In this document: positions 23,564 to 32,668 of the stretch, piece by piece | Layout of the letters: the number at the start of each line of letters is the position of its first letter | How positions within the stretch are numbered: the first letter of the stretch is position 1 | DNA from: Clostridia bacterium | GTDB lineage: Bacteria; Bacillota; Clostridia; Christensenellales; Aristaeellaceae | Direction of reading: 5' to 3' | DNA length: 36,107 nt | NCBI GenBank assembly: GCA_030529995.1 | Contig: JAUMVT010000024.1 | Coordinates: 1 to 36,107, forward strand | Made by a program: the position numbers and the translations under genes | Notes under the pieces: generated by a model | Told to the model about the DNA's origin: nothing | What the model saw: only the letters and a program-made list of their open reading frames with translations | Databases searched by the model: none

Positions 23564-24619
23564 TTATTCTTTCGTGTCAATGGTAGCCGTCATGCCGAGA
23601 CGTGTGTTTTCATCGGGCACAAAATCAATGTGCACGGTATAGGTGACACTGCTGGCATCCTCCGTCGCCGTGTAGGCAATGAAGGCAACCCGGCCGGTCG
23701 CTATTGCTTCCTCATTCCAGGTGAAAGTCATATCCACCGTATCCCCTACGGACAGGTACGCCAGATCCGCTTCGTTAATCTCCGCTTCCATGCATAGTTT
23801 TTCCGTTTTGCAGATGGTGGCAACAGCATCCCCTTGGGTCAGGGTACTGCCTGCGGACACGCTTACGGTTTCCACAATGCCGTCCTCTTCCGCATACAGG
23901 GTAGCGGAAGGAGCTGCGCCGCCGTCTGCCGTGCCGGTCAGGGTTTCAAAGAGGAGCTGTCCGGCTTCCACATAGTCGCCGTCCTTCACGGCTACGGATA
24001 CCACCGTGCCGCTGCCTGTTACTGCCACAGGATCGGTACGGCTGACCGAGCCCCGTCCGATGCGGCTGGTTGCCGCATGGCTTTCCTCACGGTAAATGTC
24101 ATACTTTTCGCTGGGGGTGAAGTTTCCTTCCGTCACCTCTACGGTGTAGGATGTGCCGCTGGCAGCGGTAATCACACCGGTGCCGGTCAGGGTGGAATCA
24201 GAGGTATTCACCAGATACACGCTTTCACCAATGTGCACGTACTTGGTTGCGGCAGATTTATAGGCATTGGAAGTGCTGGCGGACAGGGTGAAGCGAACAT
24301 CCCCCTCCATGTACATGACGCCGCCGTAGGTGTCCGTTGCGGCATCCGCATCATCCCCTGCCTGGGCAAACACGCCGGTAATGGTGCCGGACTGGCTGGC
24401 ATACACCTTCTCGGTTGCCACCTTCAGCAGCGGATCACCCTTGCTGACCTTCTGTCCGGCGGTGACATACACGCTTTCGATGGTTCCTCCGGCAGATGCG
24501 TAGGCAATGACTTCCTCCGCAGGCTTTACCGTGCCGCTGAGGGAAATGGTTTCGGCGTGGGCCACCGGCAGGATCATCAGCGCCAAGGCCAGCACGGCAG
24601 GCAGTATATGTTTCTTCAT
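23564..24619 (-). CDS. Second membrane-fusion (HlyD/RND-type) protein of the exporter operon
   Basis: This encodes 351 residues. The signal peptide ends at AHA-E. The mature part has paired lipoyl/barrel-sandwich halves (GTIESVYVTAGQKVSKGDPLLKV and GIVETVSVSAGSTLTQGDAVATI) around a beta-rich insert, followed by a beta-barrel (LAYLSVGDTVDMTFTWN) and a C-terminal TARLGMTATID-like strand. It is an extracytoplasmic adaptor. It has a cleavable signal rather than an N-terminal anchor, unlike the other adaptor in the operon. GAGGAGG lies before the ATG. It follows the permease gene by 35 bases and ends the operon. Two non-identical adaptors for one transporter is unusual. Confidence 0.85.
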   Translation of the reverse strand: MKKHILPAVLALALMILPVAHAETISLSGTVKPAEEVIAYASAGGTIESVYVTAGQKVSKGDPLLKVATEKVYASQSGTITGVFAQAGDDADAATDTYGGVMYMEGDVRFTLSASTSNAYKSAATKYVHIGESVYLVNTSDSTLTGTGVITAASGTSYTVEVTEGNFTPSEKYDIYREESHAATSRIGRGSVSRTDPVAVTGSGTVVSVAVKDGDYVEAGQLLFETLTGTADGGAAPSATLYAEEDGIVETVSVSAGSTLTQGDAVATICKTEKLCMEAEINEADLAYLSVGDTVDMTFTWNEEAIATGRVAFIAYTATEDASSVTYTVHIDFVPDENTRLGMTATIDTKE

Positions 24620-24654
24620 AGGATTTCCTCCTCGTCTTTTATGAAAAAGTTTGA

Positions 24655-25863
24655 TTACATCGACCGCAGAGCGTCAATAGGATTCAGCCTGCTGGCCTTC
24701 CGTGCGGGAGCCCAGCCGAAGACAATGCCCACAGCTGCCGAGAAGCCAACACCCAAGGCAATGGCTCCTGCAGAAATCACAAAGGTGGTGCCCATGACCT
24801 GACAAAGGATGTAGCTGAGGATCAGGCCGAAGGCAACGCCCACCAAGCCGCCGATGATGGACAGCAGGAAGGACTCAATCAGGAACTGAATCTGAATCTG
24901 CCACGGAATCGCACCCAAAGCCTTTTTCAGGCCGATTTCCACCGTACGCTCGGTGACCGTGGTCAGCATCATGTTCATAATGCCGATGCCGCCTACCACC
25001 AAGGCGATGGATGCAATGCCTGCCAGCAGCATGGTCATCATGGAGAGCATTTCATTCATGGTGTCCTCCACGCTGCTCATGGTGGTGATGGTAAAGCAGT
25101 CGTCCTCGTAGCTGAACATGGCGTCCATCTTGTCCTCAATCTTATCTGCCGCCGTATCAGAATCCACACCATCTGCCAAGTATACGGTGAAGCTGGTCAC
25201 TTCTCCCTCGTTGTTCATCTTCAGCGCCGTGGTATAAGGGATCAGGATATCGCTGCTGCCGGTAAAGGCACTGGCAAGGCTTTCCGTGTTTTCATCCGAG
25301 AAGATGCCTACCACATAGAAAGGGATGCCGCTGATATACAAGGTTTCACCCACAGGATCTATGCCGAAGAAGAAATCATCAATGATGTCCTGATTGATCA
25401 TGCACACGTAGGACATATTGTCTTCATCCACGATGTTCAGGGTTCTTCCCCGCAGCTTCACATCATTGGTGTAGAAGTAGTAGGCATTCTTGCCGGCCAC
25501 GGAAATGCTGCTTTGATAACTTCCGCCGTAGCTGACCCGGGCAGACAGGCTGACCGTGGGGGTAATGCCGTCAATTTCGTCCATTTCCGTCAGCTCGTTC
25601 AGGTCATCCGTGGTCATGCCGGTCTTCAGGTCGCTGCCGGTAACGGATACCATCAGCGTGCCGGCGCCCATGGAGGAAAAGGAGGAAGACAGCGCCCCGC
25701 TGACCCCGGACACCGTGGTAATCAGGGCAATGACTGCCGTAACGCCAATCATAATGCCCAGAATGGTCAGAAAGGAACGCACCCGGTTGCCCAGAATATT
25801 GCTCACCGACATGGCGACGCATTCACGAAGCATTACCAGCACGGAGCGGATTTTCTTACGCAT
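24655..25863 (-). CDS. MacB-type ABC transporter permease
   Basis: This encodes 402 residues. The first helix follows NILGNRVRSFLTILGIMIGVTAVIAL. A large outside domain of about 215 residues (MacB-periplasmic-core like) comes next, then three helices containing GGIGIMNMMLTTVTERTVEIGLKKALGA and a closing APARKASRLNPIDALR. This is the mechanotransmission-type permease that works with a LolD/MacB ATPase to expel peptides, antibiotics or lipids, or to drive envelope work. Its start overlaps the ATPase gene by eight bases (25856-25863); GGGGGAG is nine bases upstream. The cargo cannot be read from the sequence. Confidence 0.94.
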   Translation of the reverse strand: MRKKIRSVLVMLRECVAMSVSNILGNRVRSFLTILGIMIGVTAVIALITTVSGVSGALSSSFSSMGAGTLMVSVTGSDLKTGMTTDDLNELTEMDEIDGITPTVSLSARVSYGGSYQSSISVAGKNAYYFYTNDVKLRGRTLNIVDEDNMSYVCMINQDIIDDFFFGIDPVGETLYISGIPFYVVGIFSDENTESLASAFTGSSDILIPYTTALKMNNEGEVTSFTVYLADGVDSDTAADKIEDKMDAMFSYEDDCFTITTMSSVEDTMNEMLSMMTMLLAGIASIALVVGGIGIMNMMLTTVTERTVEIGLKKALGAIPWQIQIQFLIESFLLSIIGGLVGVAFGLILSYILCQVMGTTFVISAGAIALGVGFSAAVGIVFGWAPARKASRLNPIDALRSM

Positions 25864-26563
25864 CGGCTGTTTCTCCCCCTTCCGTCAGCACACCGTCAAT
25901 AATGTGCACCACTCTTTTGGCGTGGGCGGCGATGTGCATATCGTGGGTAATCATGATGATGGTGCGTCCTTCCCGGTTCAGCTCGGCAAACAGATCCATG
26001 ACCTGTGCGCCGGTCTTTTGATCCAGTGCGCCGGTAGGTTCGTCCGCCAGGAGAATTGTAGGATTTCCCACCAATGCCCGGGCAATGGCAACACGCTGCT
26101 GCTGGCCGCCGGAAAGCTGATTGGGATAGTGATCCATTCGGTCTGCCAGTCCTACCCGCTCCAGCATAGCCTGGGCACGCTTATGCCGCTCCTTGGGCGC
26201 AACACCGGCATAGATTAGGGGAAGCTCCACGTTTTTCTGGGCATTCAGCCGAGGCAGCAGCTGGGAATTCTGAAAGATGAACCCGATTTCCCTGCTGCGC
26301 AGATGAGCAAGCTCCACATCCGTCAAATCCTCAATGGGTACCCCGTGAAGAGTGTAGCTGCCTTCCGACGCTACATCCAGGCAGCCGATAATGTTCATCA
26401 GCGTAGACTTGCCGGAGCCGGAAGGTCCCAGCACGGAAAGGTACTCCCCTTCCCGCACGGTTAAGTCCACATCCTTGAGCACATGCACGTCTTCCTCTCC
26501 CATGTGATAATACTTGTTGATTTTTTTCATTTCAAAGAAGGCTTCCATGATGTTTTCGCTCAT
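25856..26563 (-). CDS. MacB/LolD-type ABC transporter ATPase
   Basis: This encodes 235 residues. It is the energy module of the exporter. All ABC motifs are intact: Walker [13 protein letters not shown] near residue 47, Q-loop [10 protein letters not shown], signature [15 protein letters not shown], Walker [13 protein letters not shown] and the switch His in [16 protein letters not shown] lies before the ATG at 26563. It is the second gene of the operon, 14 bases after the MacA-like adaptor, and overlaps the permease gene. Confidence 0.96.
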   Translation of the reverse strand: MSENIMEAFFEMKKINKYYHMGEEDVHVLKDVDLTVREGEYLSVLGPSGSGKSTLMNIIGCLDVASEGSYTLHGVPIEDLTDVELAHLRSREIGFIFQNSQLLPRLNAQKNVELPLIYAGVAPKERHKRAQAMLERVGLADRMDHYPNQLSGGQQQRVAIARALVGNPTILLADEPTGALDQKTGAQVMDLFAELNREGRTIIMITHDMHIAAHAKRVVHIIDGVLTEGGETADA

Positions 26564-26577
26564 AAGGCGCCTCCTTG

Positions 26578-27645
26578 TCAGTTGCCGCCGGGGCCGCCGC
26601 CCATTCCGCCGCCATGGCCGCCGTTGCTGTCGCTGCTGCCGCCTCGGCCGCCGCCCATTCCACCGCCGTCCATGCTGCCGGGGTTGAAGTCACCGCCGCC
26701 GCCACCGCCCATTTCAGGCGTGAATTGATTGCCGCCGAACAGGCTGCTCAGCATGCTGGCCACGCCGCTGGTGCTGGTGGTGGTTTCCGCCACGGCATAA
26801 ACCGTATCGCCGTCACTCAGGCCGCTCTTAATTTCCACATACTTGCCGTTGCTTACGCCCACTTCCACGTCCACGGTGGTCATTTCGCCGTTGTCATCCT
26901 TCATGTATACATAAGCACTGTTGGAGGCCGTAAAGCTGAGGGCGTCCTCCTTCAGGATGACCACATTTTCCGCCGCTTCCTTGGGAATGGATACGGTCAC
27001 CTGCATGCCGGGATAGATGCCGTCCTCATTCACATCCACATAAGCCACGGCGGTATAATAAGCCACATTGCCCGTGGCAGAAGAAATATAATTGATGGAC
27101 GCAATGGTGCTGTCGAAGGTCTTTTCCGTTGCCGTTGCCGTGACCGTGCAGGCAGAGCCTACGCTCACATCCGCAATGTCGTACTCATCCACCCGCATGC
27201 TGACCTTCATGTGGGTAAAGTCCGCAATCTGGATCAGGCTCGTGCCGGAAGTGACTTCATCATCTGCGGAGACATACACCTGGTTTACCTTGCCGTCAAA
27301 GTCGGCAGTCAGGGTTTCGCCGTTGGCCAGGCGCATCAGTTTGGCGCCCTTGGTCACTGTGTCCCCTTCCGCCACATAAATGGTGCGCACGGTAGTATCC
27401 GCAGAGGCAGAATAGGTCTTGCTGTTCACCAGTGCCATGCTGCCGCTGAAGCTCAGCGCATTGGAAATGCTGCCGATGGTCGCCGTATAGGTATCATAAG
27501 TCACCGTATACTCTGCACGGAGCTTATCCACTGCATACCATCCGCCCAGTCCTAAGATTGCCAGAATCAGCACCGTTACAATGATTCTGCGCAATACACG
27601 CTTCCAACGTTTGCCCGCCTTCTTTTTCTTTGGCTGTTCGTTCAT
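26578..27645 (-). CDS. MacA-like membrane-fusion protein with Gly-rich tail
   Basis: This encodes 355 residues. An N-terminal basic segment (KKKKAGKRWKRVLRR) and one membrane helix (IIVTVLILAILGLGGWYAV) anchor it. Adaptor halves follow, with VRTIYVAEGDTVTKGAKLMRL and GKVNQVYVSADDEVTSGTSLI, and a barrel region with IYPGMQVTVSIPKE. The last 40 residues or so are almost all Gly, Asp, Ser, Asn and Met (GGGGGGDFNPGS, GGGMGGGRGG), a flexible tail. AAGGAG is 12 bases before the ATG. It leads the operon MFP-ATPase-permease-MFP. A 19-base hairpin (27677-27695) lies in its leader. Confidence 0.9.
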   Translation of the reverse strand: MNEQPKKKKAGKRWKRVLRRIIVTVLILAILGLGGWYAVDKLRAEYTVTYDTYTATIGSISNALSFSGSMALVNSKTYSASADTTVRTIYVAEGDTVTKGAKLMRLANGETLTADFDGKVNQVYVSADDEVTSGTSLIQIADFTHMKVSMRVDEYDIADVSVGSACTVTATATEKTFDSTIASINYISSATGNVAYYTAVAYVDVNEDGIYPGMQVTVSIPKEAAENVVILKEDALSFTASNSAYVYMKDDNGEMTTVDVEVGVSNGKYVEIKSGLSDGDTVYAVAETTTSTSGVASMLSSLFGGNQFTPEMGGGGGGDFNPGSMDGGGMGGGRGGSSDSNGGHGGGMGGGPGGN

Positions 27646-27676
27646 GTTGGTCGATCGCTCCTTGCCTTCTATTCAT

Positions 27677-27695
27677 CAAAGGATGTTCTCCTTTG
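27677..27695 (-). other. Leader hairpin of the exporter operon
   Basis: On the minus strand CAAAGGA and TCCTTTG pair around GAACA, hiding an AAAGGAG sequence about 30 bases upstream of the start codon. No sound promoter was seen in 27696-27800. Confidence 0.4.
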
Positions 27696-27801
27696 CATGA
27701 AACAGAATACCGGGTCAATGGGTGCATTGTGTGGTGAAAGTCCTGCACAAGGGGTGAAAGATAGATGACGGTTTTGTGAACAGCGATTTGGCAATACAAA
27801 A

Positions 27802-27828
27802 GGGACCGGATCGATCAAATCCAGTCCC
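27802..27828 (-). terminator. Rho-independent terminator of the zinc protease gene
   Basis: On the minus strand GGGACTGGAT and ATCCGGTCCC pair with one mismatch and TTTTG follows. Confidence 0.6.
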
Positions 27829-27847
27829 AAGGCAGTCAGGTCAATGT

Positions 27848-28537
27848 TCAGTCGTCCCGGCGGCGGGCAATGAGGATCAGCCGCAGCAGAGACAGCAGGC
27901 TGGTCACCGCGCTGGCCACATAGGTCAGTGCAGCGGCACGGAGTACCTTCTGCACGCCGTCCAGCTCATCCGCCGTTACATAGCCGCCGTCACGGAGCAT
28001 CTGCACAGCCCGGCGGCTGGCGTCAAACTCCACAGGCAGGGTAATCAGGGCGAACAGTACGGACAGGCTGAAGGCCACAATGCCGATGGTCAGAAGGGGC
28101 TTCCAGGAAAGGATCAGTCCCAGCACAAACAGGGGCGTAGCCAAGGTGGAGCCAATGTTCACCACCGGCACGGCCGCAGAGCGCAGGTTCAAGGGTGCAT
28201 AGTTGGTCTGCTTCTGCATGGCATGACCGGCTTCGTGGGCGGCAACCCCCAGAGCGGCAACGCTGCAGGAATCATACACGTCTTCGCTTAGGTTCAGCGT
28301 CTCGTTTCTGGGATCATAGTGATCCGTCAGGGAGCCGGATACACGCTTAATAATCACTTGCTGATTGCCGTTGCGGCGAAGCAGGTCTGCCACGGCTTCA
28401 TATGCCGGGCGGCCAAGTCGGGTAGAAACCTTGCTGTAACGTTCAAAGGTCGTCTTCACCTGTGCCTGTGCCCAAAGGCCGAGAATCAGGCCGGGAATCA
28501 GCAGCAGATAGGTCCAGTCAAAATAATAGTAACCCAT
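27848..28537 (-). CDS. YugP-type membrane zinc metallopeptidase
   Basis: This encodes 229 residues. The zinc site HEAGH lies in GVAAHEAGHAMQKQ near residue 100, after TDHYDPRNETLNLSEDVY. About four membrane helices are visible, one N-terminal (YLLLIPGLILGLWAQ) and a cluster in the second half (VLGLILSWKPLL, VAFSLSVLFALITLP, SAVTSLLSLLRLILIA). VEFDASRRA lies between them, and its Glu/Asp is the likely third metal ligand. The family (YugP, DUF2237-like naming varies) is a widespread neutral zinc peptidase of unknown substrate. AAGGAGG is seven bases before the ATG at 28537; an ATG six bases earlier is too close. Confidence 0.9.
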   Translation of the reverse strand: MGYYYFDWTYLLLIPGLILGLWAQAQVKTTFERYSKVSTRLGRPAYEAVADLLRRNGNQQVIIKRVSGSLTDHYDPRNETLNLSEDVYDSCSVAALGVAAHEAGHAMQKQTNYAPLNLRSAAVPVVNIGSTLATPLFVLGLILSWKPLLTIGIVAFSLSVLFALITLPVEFDASRRAVQMLRDGGYVTADELDGVQKVLRAAALTYVASAVTSLLSLLRLILIARRRDD

Positions 28538-28609
28538 GATCATTCCTCCTTACATTTGCAGGATACATGCCTTCTATGTGCTCAGTATGAAGAAATTGTG
28601 AAAATCTAT

Positions 28610-28807
28610 TCATTTTTGCTTTTCTTTTCGGTGTTGAAGGAAAAGCAGCACTAGCAGCACCACGGCCGCTGCCGCTCCTGCCAGAAAGCACCAACGGCCA
28701 ATGACTGCCTGATGAAAAGGAATCTTCATCAGCAGGGCAGCAAGCCACAGAACGCCCACCACGGCACACAAATACCGTGCCGCAGGCATCAGGGAATTTT
28801 TCTTCAT
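28610..28807 (-). CDS. Small two-helix membrane protein
   Basis: This encodes 65 residues starting MKKNSLMPAARYL. Two hydrophobic helices (LCAVVGVLWLAALLM, FLAGAAAAVVLLVLLFL) and a basic tail (QHRKEKQK) are visible. ACGGAGG lies before the ATG at 28807, and the start overlaps the stop of the MFS gene (ATGA), so it is translated together with it. The family is not recognised. It may assist the transporter. No clear terminator follows. Confidence 0.6.
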   Translation of the reverse strand: MKKNSLMPAARYLCAVVGVLWLAALLMKIPFHQAVIGRWCFLAGAAAAVVLLVLLFLQHRKEKQK

Positions 28808-29982
28808 GCAGCGTCCTCCGTAGCAGGATGATACCAGCGGTTCACGAGGGCTGCCGCAAGGGAGATTGCCAGGAAGACGCACAGGCTTGCCATGCCTGTC
28901 CGGAGGCCAAACCCGTCAGAGACCAGCCCTGCCACATAAGGAATAACCGAGCTGCCCAAGCCGCTCATGCCGAACAGGATGCCTGCACCGATCGGTGAAG
29001 ACGCAATGTACCGGGCGGAATTGGTCACGCAGGTGGCGTACATGCCGGACATGCTCAGCCCCGTGAACACCACGGAGGCCAGCAGCAGCGCCGTATGATT
29101 GACAAAGCACACCATGCCGATAACTCCAAGGAGGAAGCCGGCTGAAAGAAGGATCAGCAGCAGCTTGTGATTGATCTTTGCCCCGGGGCCTGCGCAAAGC
29201 AGGCGGCCGATGATCAGCGTCAGCCACAGCAGGGACACGATGGTGGCGGAAGGAATCTCCACAAAGTCGCCGTTATATTGGCTCAGATAGCTGGGCAGCC
29301 AGGAACTGGCAGCAGACTCTGCCCCCACATAGCAGAAGAACAGGATGGCGCACAGGTAAAAAGGAAACTCCCGCCAGAAGGCAAAGGATGTCTTTCTGTC
29401 ACCCTTGGCCTCGGAAGTGCTTCCTTTCATTTCAGGAATGGGCTGCAAAAGGACGAGGAGGATCAGTCCAAGCCCCAGCAAAGCCACCAAGCGGAAGCAC
29501 ATCCGCCAGGAGCCGCCCTTGGCAACAATCAGGCTGATGAGCAAAGGAACCAGCACGGCGCCCACCCCATAGCAGGCATTGCAGAAGTTCAGCTTCCCGC
29601 CGGCATGCTCATACAGCTCCGTGATGGTGGTGTTGGTAATGCTGTTCACCCCGCCCCAGTAGAACCCGGCAAAGAAGGACAGCGGATACATGAGCACCGG
29701 CGTCTTGACAAGGGACATGAGGGTATAGCACAGGAACAGCAAACCGCCGTACAGCAGCAGCACCCGTTTCCGGGAAATCGCCTTGCAGGCAACGCCGGTG
29801 AAAATGCTGGCCAGCAGATTGCCAAGGGCCAGAAAGCTAATGAACAAACCGCCCTGGCTATCCGTCCAGCCAAAGTCCGCAATCATGAACTGCAGCCCGG
29901 TATTGGCGGCCAGCACCATGCAGCCCACGGAAAAATACGCATAGAGCATGACCAGATACGCCTGAAATCGCTTATCCTGCAT
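28804..29982 (-). CDS. Major facilitator superfamily transporter
   Basis: This encodes 392 residues, a usual length for a 12-helix MFS carrier. Helix 1 contains YAYFSVGCMVLAANTGLQF. The short loop after helix 2 (CKAISRKRVLLLYG) matches the MFS A-motif region (G-x(3)-D-R/K-x-G-R/K-R/K-x-L) poorly but in place. The centre holds a polar linker (PEMKGSTSEAKGDRKTS). The general character is of fucose/sugar- or drug-type members of the superfamily; the substrate is not told by the sequence. AAGGGGG is before the ATG. It overlaps the small gene at 28610-28807. Confidence 0.88.
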   Translation of the reverse strand: MQDKRFQAYLVMLYAYFSVGCMVLAANTGLQFMIADFGWTDSQGGLFISFLALGNLLASIFTGVACKAISRKRVLLLYGGLLFLCYTLMSLVKTPVLMYPLSFFAGFYWGGVNSITNTTITELYEHAGGKLNFCNACYGVGAVLVPLLISLIVAKGGSWRMCFRLVALLGLGLILLVLLQPIPEMKGSTSEAKGDRKTSFAFWREFPFYLCAILFFCYVGAESAASSWLPSYLSQYNGDFVEIPSATIVSLLWLTLIIGRLLCAGPGAKINHKLLLILLSAGFLLGVIGMVCFVNHTALLLASVVFTGLSMSGMYATCVTNSARYIASSPIGAGILFGMSGLGSSVIPYVAGLVSDGFGLRTGMASLCVFLAISLAAALVNRWYHPATEDAA

Positions 29983-30009
29983 CGAACGTTCCCCCTTTAG
30001 CCGATAACC

Positions 30010-30038
30010 ATTATACTGTGTGCAGCCGGCTTTTGCAA
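30010..30038 (-). promoter_or_regulatory. Promoter of the MFS gene
   Basis: On the minus strand TTGCAA (30038-30033), a 17-base spacer and TATAAT (30015-30010). Confidence 0.72.
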
Positions 30039-30045
30039 GAAAAAG

Positions 30046-30076
30046 AGAAAAGGAGACCGTGCAAGACAGTCTCCTT
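30046..30076 (-). terminator. Rho-independent terminator of pyrG
   Basis: On the minus strand AAGGAGAC pairs with GTCTCCTT and a T-rich run (TTTTCTCTTTTTC) follows. Confidence 0.85.
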
Positions 30077-30090
30077 CGAAAAACACAATC

Positions 30091-31704
30091 TTACTTTTCT
30101 TCTTCCTGATGCTTCAGGGCAGCGCCTACGAAACCACGGAACAGGGGATGGGGACGATTGGGGCGGGACTTCAATTCCGGATGGAACTGAACTGCCACAT
30201 ACCAGGGATGATCGGGAATTTCCACAATCTCCACCAGATTCCGCTCAGGGTTCTTACCGGCAATGCGCATGCCGCCGTCCACAAACCGCTTCAGGTACTC
30301 GTTGTTGAACTCATACCGATGGCGGTGGCGCTCCTCAATCTCGCTTTCCCCATAGCACTTATAGCTGATGGAATCGGGCGCAAGGGAGCAGTGATACTTG
30401 CCCAGCCGCATGGTGTGACCCAGATTCTCCAGGTTCTGATCCGGCATCAGGTCGATCACGGGATAGGTGGTGTTGGGATCCATTTCCGTGGTGTTGGCAT
30501 CACGGAGATCCAGCACGTGACGAGCAAACTCGATTACGGCCATCTGCATGCCAAGGCAAATGCCGAGGAAAGGAATCTTATGCTCACGGGCATACTGGCA
30601 GGCCACCATCTTGCCTTCCAAACCGCGGGAACCGAATCCGCCGGGAACAAGCACACCGTGGCAGCCTTCCAGCGTTTCGGCAATATTCTCCTGAGTCAGC
30701 CCTTCTGCCTGAATCCACTTAATGTGCACCTTGGCAGAGTGGGCAATGCCGCCGTGGGTCAGAGCCTCCACAATGCTCAGGTAAGCATCAGGCAGCTCCA
30801 CGTACTTGCCCACCAAAGCAATGGTGGTCTCCTTCTGGGGGTTCAGCTGACGGTTCACCATGGCCGTCCACTCGGTCAGGTCGCAGGGCTTGTTCTCCAG
30901 GTGAAGCAGCTCGCAAACCTTATCGTCCAAGCCTTCCTCATGGAGCAGCAGCGGCACTTCATAGATGGAGCGGGCGTTCACATTTTCAAAGACACGATCC
31001 GCAGGCAGATTGCAGAACAGGCCGATCTTGGCACGCAGGTCAGCAGGCACTTCATGCTCGCAGCGGCACACCAGAATATCGGGGCTGATGCCGATGCCGC
31101 CCAGCTCCTTCACAGAGTGCTGGGTGGGCTTGGTCTTCAGCTCACCGGCTGCCTTCAGATAAGGCACCAAGGTTACGTGGATGTACAGGCTGTTTTCAAA
31201 GCCTACCTCGGCACGCATCTGGCGAATTGCTTCCAGGAAGGGAAGGCTCTCAATATCGCCCACCGTGCCGCCGATTTCCGTAATCACCACGTCCGGCGCA
31301 TTCTGCTGACGGGACACCAGCAGGATGTTCCGCTTAATTTCGTTGGTAATATGGGGGATTACCTGAATGGTTGCGCCCAAGTACTCGCCCCGGCGCTCCC
31401 GGTCAATCACAGTCTTGTATACCCGGCCGGAGGTTACGTTGGCCGCCTGGGTCAGGCTTTCATCAATAAAGCGCTCATAGTGACCCAGATCCAGATCCGT
31501 TTCAGCACCATCGTCCGTCACGAAAACCTCACCATGCTGGTAAGGATTCATGGTGCCCGGATCCACGTTGATGTAAGGATCAAACTTCTGGATGGAAACC
31601 TTCAAGCCCCGGCACTTCAGCAGCCGTCCGAGGGACGCAGCCGTAATGCCCTTGCCCAAAGAAGATACAACGCCGCCGGTCACGAAGATAAACTTAGTGT
31701 TCAT
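30091..31704 (-). CDS. pyrG: CTP synthase (glutamine hydrolysing)
   Basis: This encodes 537 residues, the family length. The enzyme makes CTP from UTP, ATP and glutamine in the cytoplasm. The synthase domain starts [17 protein letters not shown] (P-loop), with [41 protein letters not shown]-type motifs; short parts such as [15 protein letters not shown] are clear. The glutamine amidotransferase domain has GGFGSRG, the nucleophile Cys in FLGICLGMQ and the His/Glu in [18 protein letters not shown] lies before the ATG at 31704; the frame is open upstream to 31857 but crosses the promoter. It is a single-gene unit between promoter 31750-31778 and terminator 30046-30076. Confidence 0.98.
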   Translation of the reverse strand: MNTKFIFVTGGVVSSLGKGITAASLGRLLKCRGLKVSIQKFDPYINVDPGTMNPYQHGEVFVTDDGAETDLDLGHYERFIDESLTQAANVTSGRVYKTVIDRERRGEYLGATIQVIPHITNEIKRNILLVSRQQNAPDVVITEIGGTVGDIESLPFLEAIRQMRAEVGFENSLYIHVTLVPYLKAAGELKTKPTQHSVKELGGIGISPDILVCRCEHEVPADLRAKIGLFCNLPADRVFENVNARSIYEVPLLLHEEGLDDKVCELLHLENKPCDLTEWTAMVNRQLNPQKETTIALVGKYVELPDAYLSIVEALTHGGIAHSAKVHIKWIQAEGLTQENIAETLEGCHGVLVPGGFGSRGLEGKMVACQYAREHKIPFLGICLGMQMAVIEFARHVLDLRDANTTEMDPNTTYPVIDLMPDQNLENLGHTMRLGKYHCSLAPDSISYKCYGESEIEERHRHRYEFNNEYLKRFVDGGMRIAGKNPERNLVEIVEIPDHPWYVAVQFHPELKSRPNRPHPLFRGFVGAALKHQEEEK

Positions 31705-31749
31705 GCAGATCAATCCCCCCTGTGATCCTAAAAAAAACATTGACGCTCT

Positions 31750-31778
31750 AGTATAGGCTTTACAACCGGATTCGTCAA
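31750..31778 (-). promoter_or_regulatory. pyrG promoter
   Basis: On the minus strand TTGACG (31778-31773), a 17-base spacer and TATACT (31755-31750). No G-run lies at the expected start site, so the slippage control known from B. subtilis pyrG is not apparent. Confidence 0.82.
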
Positions 31779-31859
31779 GTGCAAAAACAGAGAAAAACCC
31801 TGAAAAAAGCAGAAGTGAGCCGGCAGGCGGAACAGAAAGGGAAAGCCATTCCGCCAAGC

Positions 31860-31878
31860 GCCGCCTTGATCAGGCGGC
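31860..31878 (-). terminator. Hairpin after the isomerase-like gene
   Basis: GCCGCC and GGCGGC pair around TTGATCA immediately after the stop codon at 31880. On the minus strand only a loose pyrimidine stretch follows, so termination would be weak. Confidence 0.4.
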
Positions 31879-31879
31879 A

Positions 31880-32668
31880 TCAGACCCGTTCCATGGTCTC
31901 CCGCAGGAAGGTCAGGGAGCGCTTGACCGCATCTGTGTCCGTTGTTTGCGCCGCATAGGGTTCAAGGATCAAGGCACCGTCGTACCCCTGCTTCTTCAGT
32001 TCCCGGAAGAGCCGTAGAAAGTCCATGATGCCCTCCCCCGGCAGGCAAAGCTTACCGGAAGCATCCCAGTCCAGCAGGTGAACATGGCGAATCCGGCCTT
32101 CCATCTGGTGAAGCATATCGAAGGGATCCACTTTGCCCAGATATGCCTGCTTCACATCCAACACAAAATGCAGATCCGGCAGCAGCTTCAGGGCACTTTG
32201 CACACAGGCAAGATCCCGCAGGGTGCACCAGTTCACATTTTCCCACAGAATCTCCATGCTTCGGCTCTTTGCTTCAGCCTGCATGGCCGCAAAACGCTCC
32301 GGTAGGTTGGCCATCCGCTCCGGCGTCATGGGCGACCGTGCGCCGCTGGGTCCATGAAACACGTACCAGGATGCTCCCAGCACCCGCCCTGCATCCAGTA
32401 CATGGGTCAAGGTTTCCATGGCATCTCCTCTTTGCCGAGGAGAGCCGCCGAACAGATCCGGCTCGAATTGAGTCCCTTTAGGATGAACGGACACACAGGG
32501 CAAGCCATGCAGATGCTCCTTCACCACCCGGCCGAAATCTCCGCTGTACTCGCTCCTTGTCTGCAAGAAAATTTCGCACACATCCAGGTCAAACTGACGC
32601 AGGAAGGAAGCTTCCTCCTCCGTTTCCATCCGCCCGTAAAATCCGGCAGAAGACATGCCCAGTTTCAT
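31880..32668 (-). CDS. Xylose-isomerase-like TIM-barrel protein (sugar phosphate isomerase/epimerase family)
   Basis: This encodes 262 residues. The fold is the AP-endonuclease-2/xylose isomerase barrel, with MKLGMSSAGFYG, VCEIFLQTRSEY, VSVHPKG, YVFHGPSG, ILWENVNWC, HFVLDVKQA, RHVHLLDWD and ALILEPYA, including the metal-binding Glu/Asp/His residues of the family. The enzyme probably isomerises or epimerises a sugar or sugar phosphate, but related proteins also act on DNA or as sugar lactonases. The ATG at 32668 shares its A with the TGA stop of the yfbR-like gene, so the two are translationally coupled; GGGAGGG is nearby. No sugar-transport genes are linked. Confidence 0.82.
   Translation of the reverse strand: MKLGMSSAGFYGRMETEEEASFLRQFDLDVCEIFLQTRSEYSGDFGRVVKEHLHGLPCVSVHPKGTQFEPDLFGGSPRQRGDAMETLTHVLDAGRVLGASWYVFHGPSGARSPMTPERMANLPERFAAMQAEAKSRSMEILWENVNWCTLRDLACVQSALKLLPDLHFVLDVKQAYLGKVDPFDMLHQMEGRIRHVHLLDWDASGKLCLPGEGIMDFLRLFRELKKQGYDGALILEPYAAQTTDTDAVKRSLTFLRETMERV

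Noticed and set aside
26578-26720. Low-complexity repeat DNA at the 3' end of the MacA-like gene
   Set aside because: The repeats are the coding sequence of a Gly-rich tail, not a separate repeat element.
27524-27799. A 91-codon frame overlapping the start of the MacA-like gene
   Set aside because: It overlaps the real gene in another frame and shows no known motif; its purine-rich upstream sequence lies within a hairpin.
31705-31755. Slippage-type regulation of pyrG as in Bacillus
   Set aside because: No run of G residues stands at the expected transcription start.
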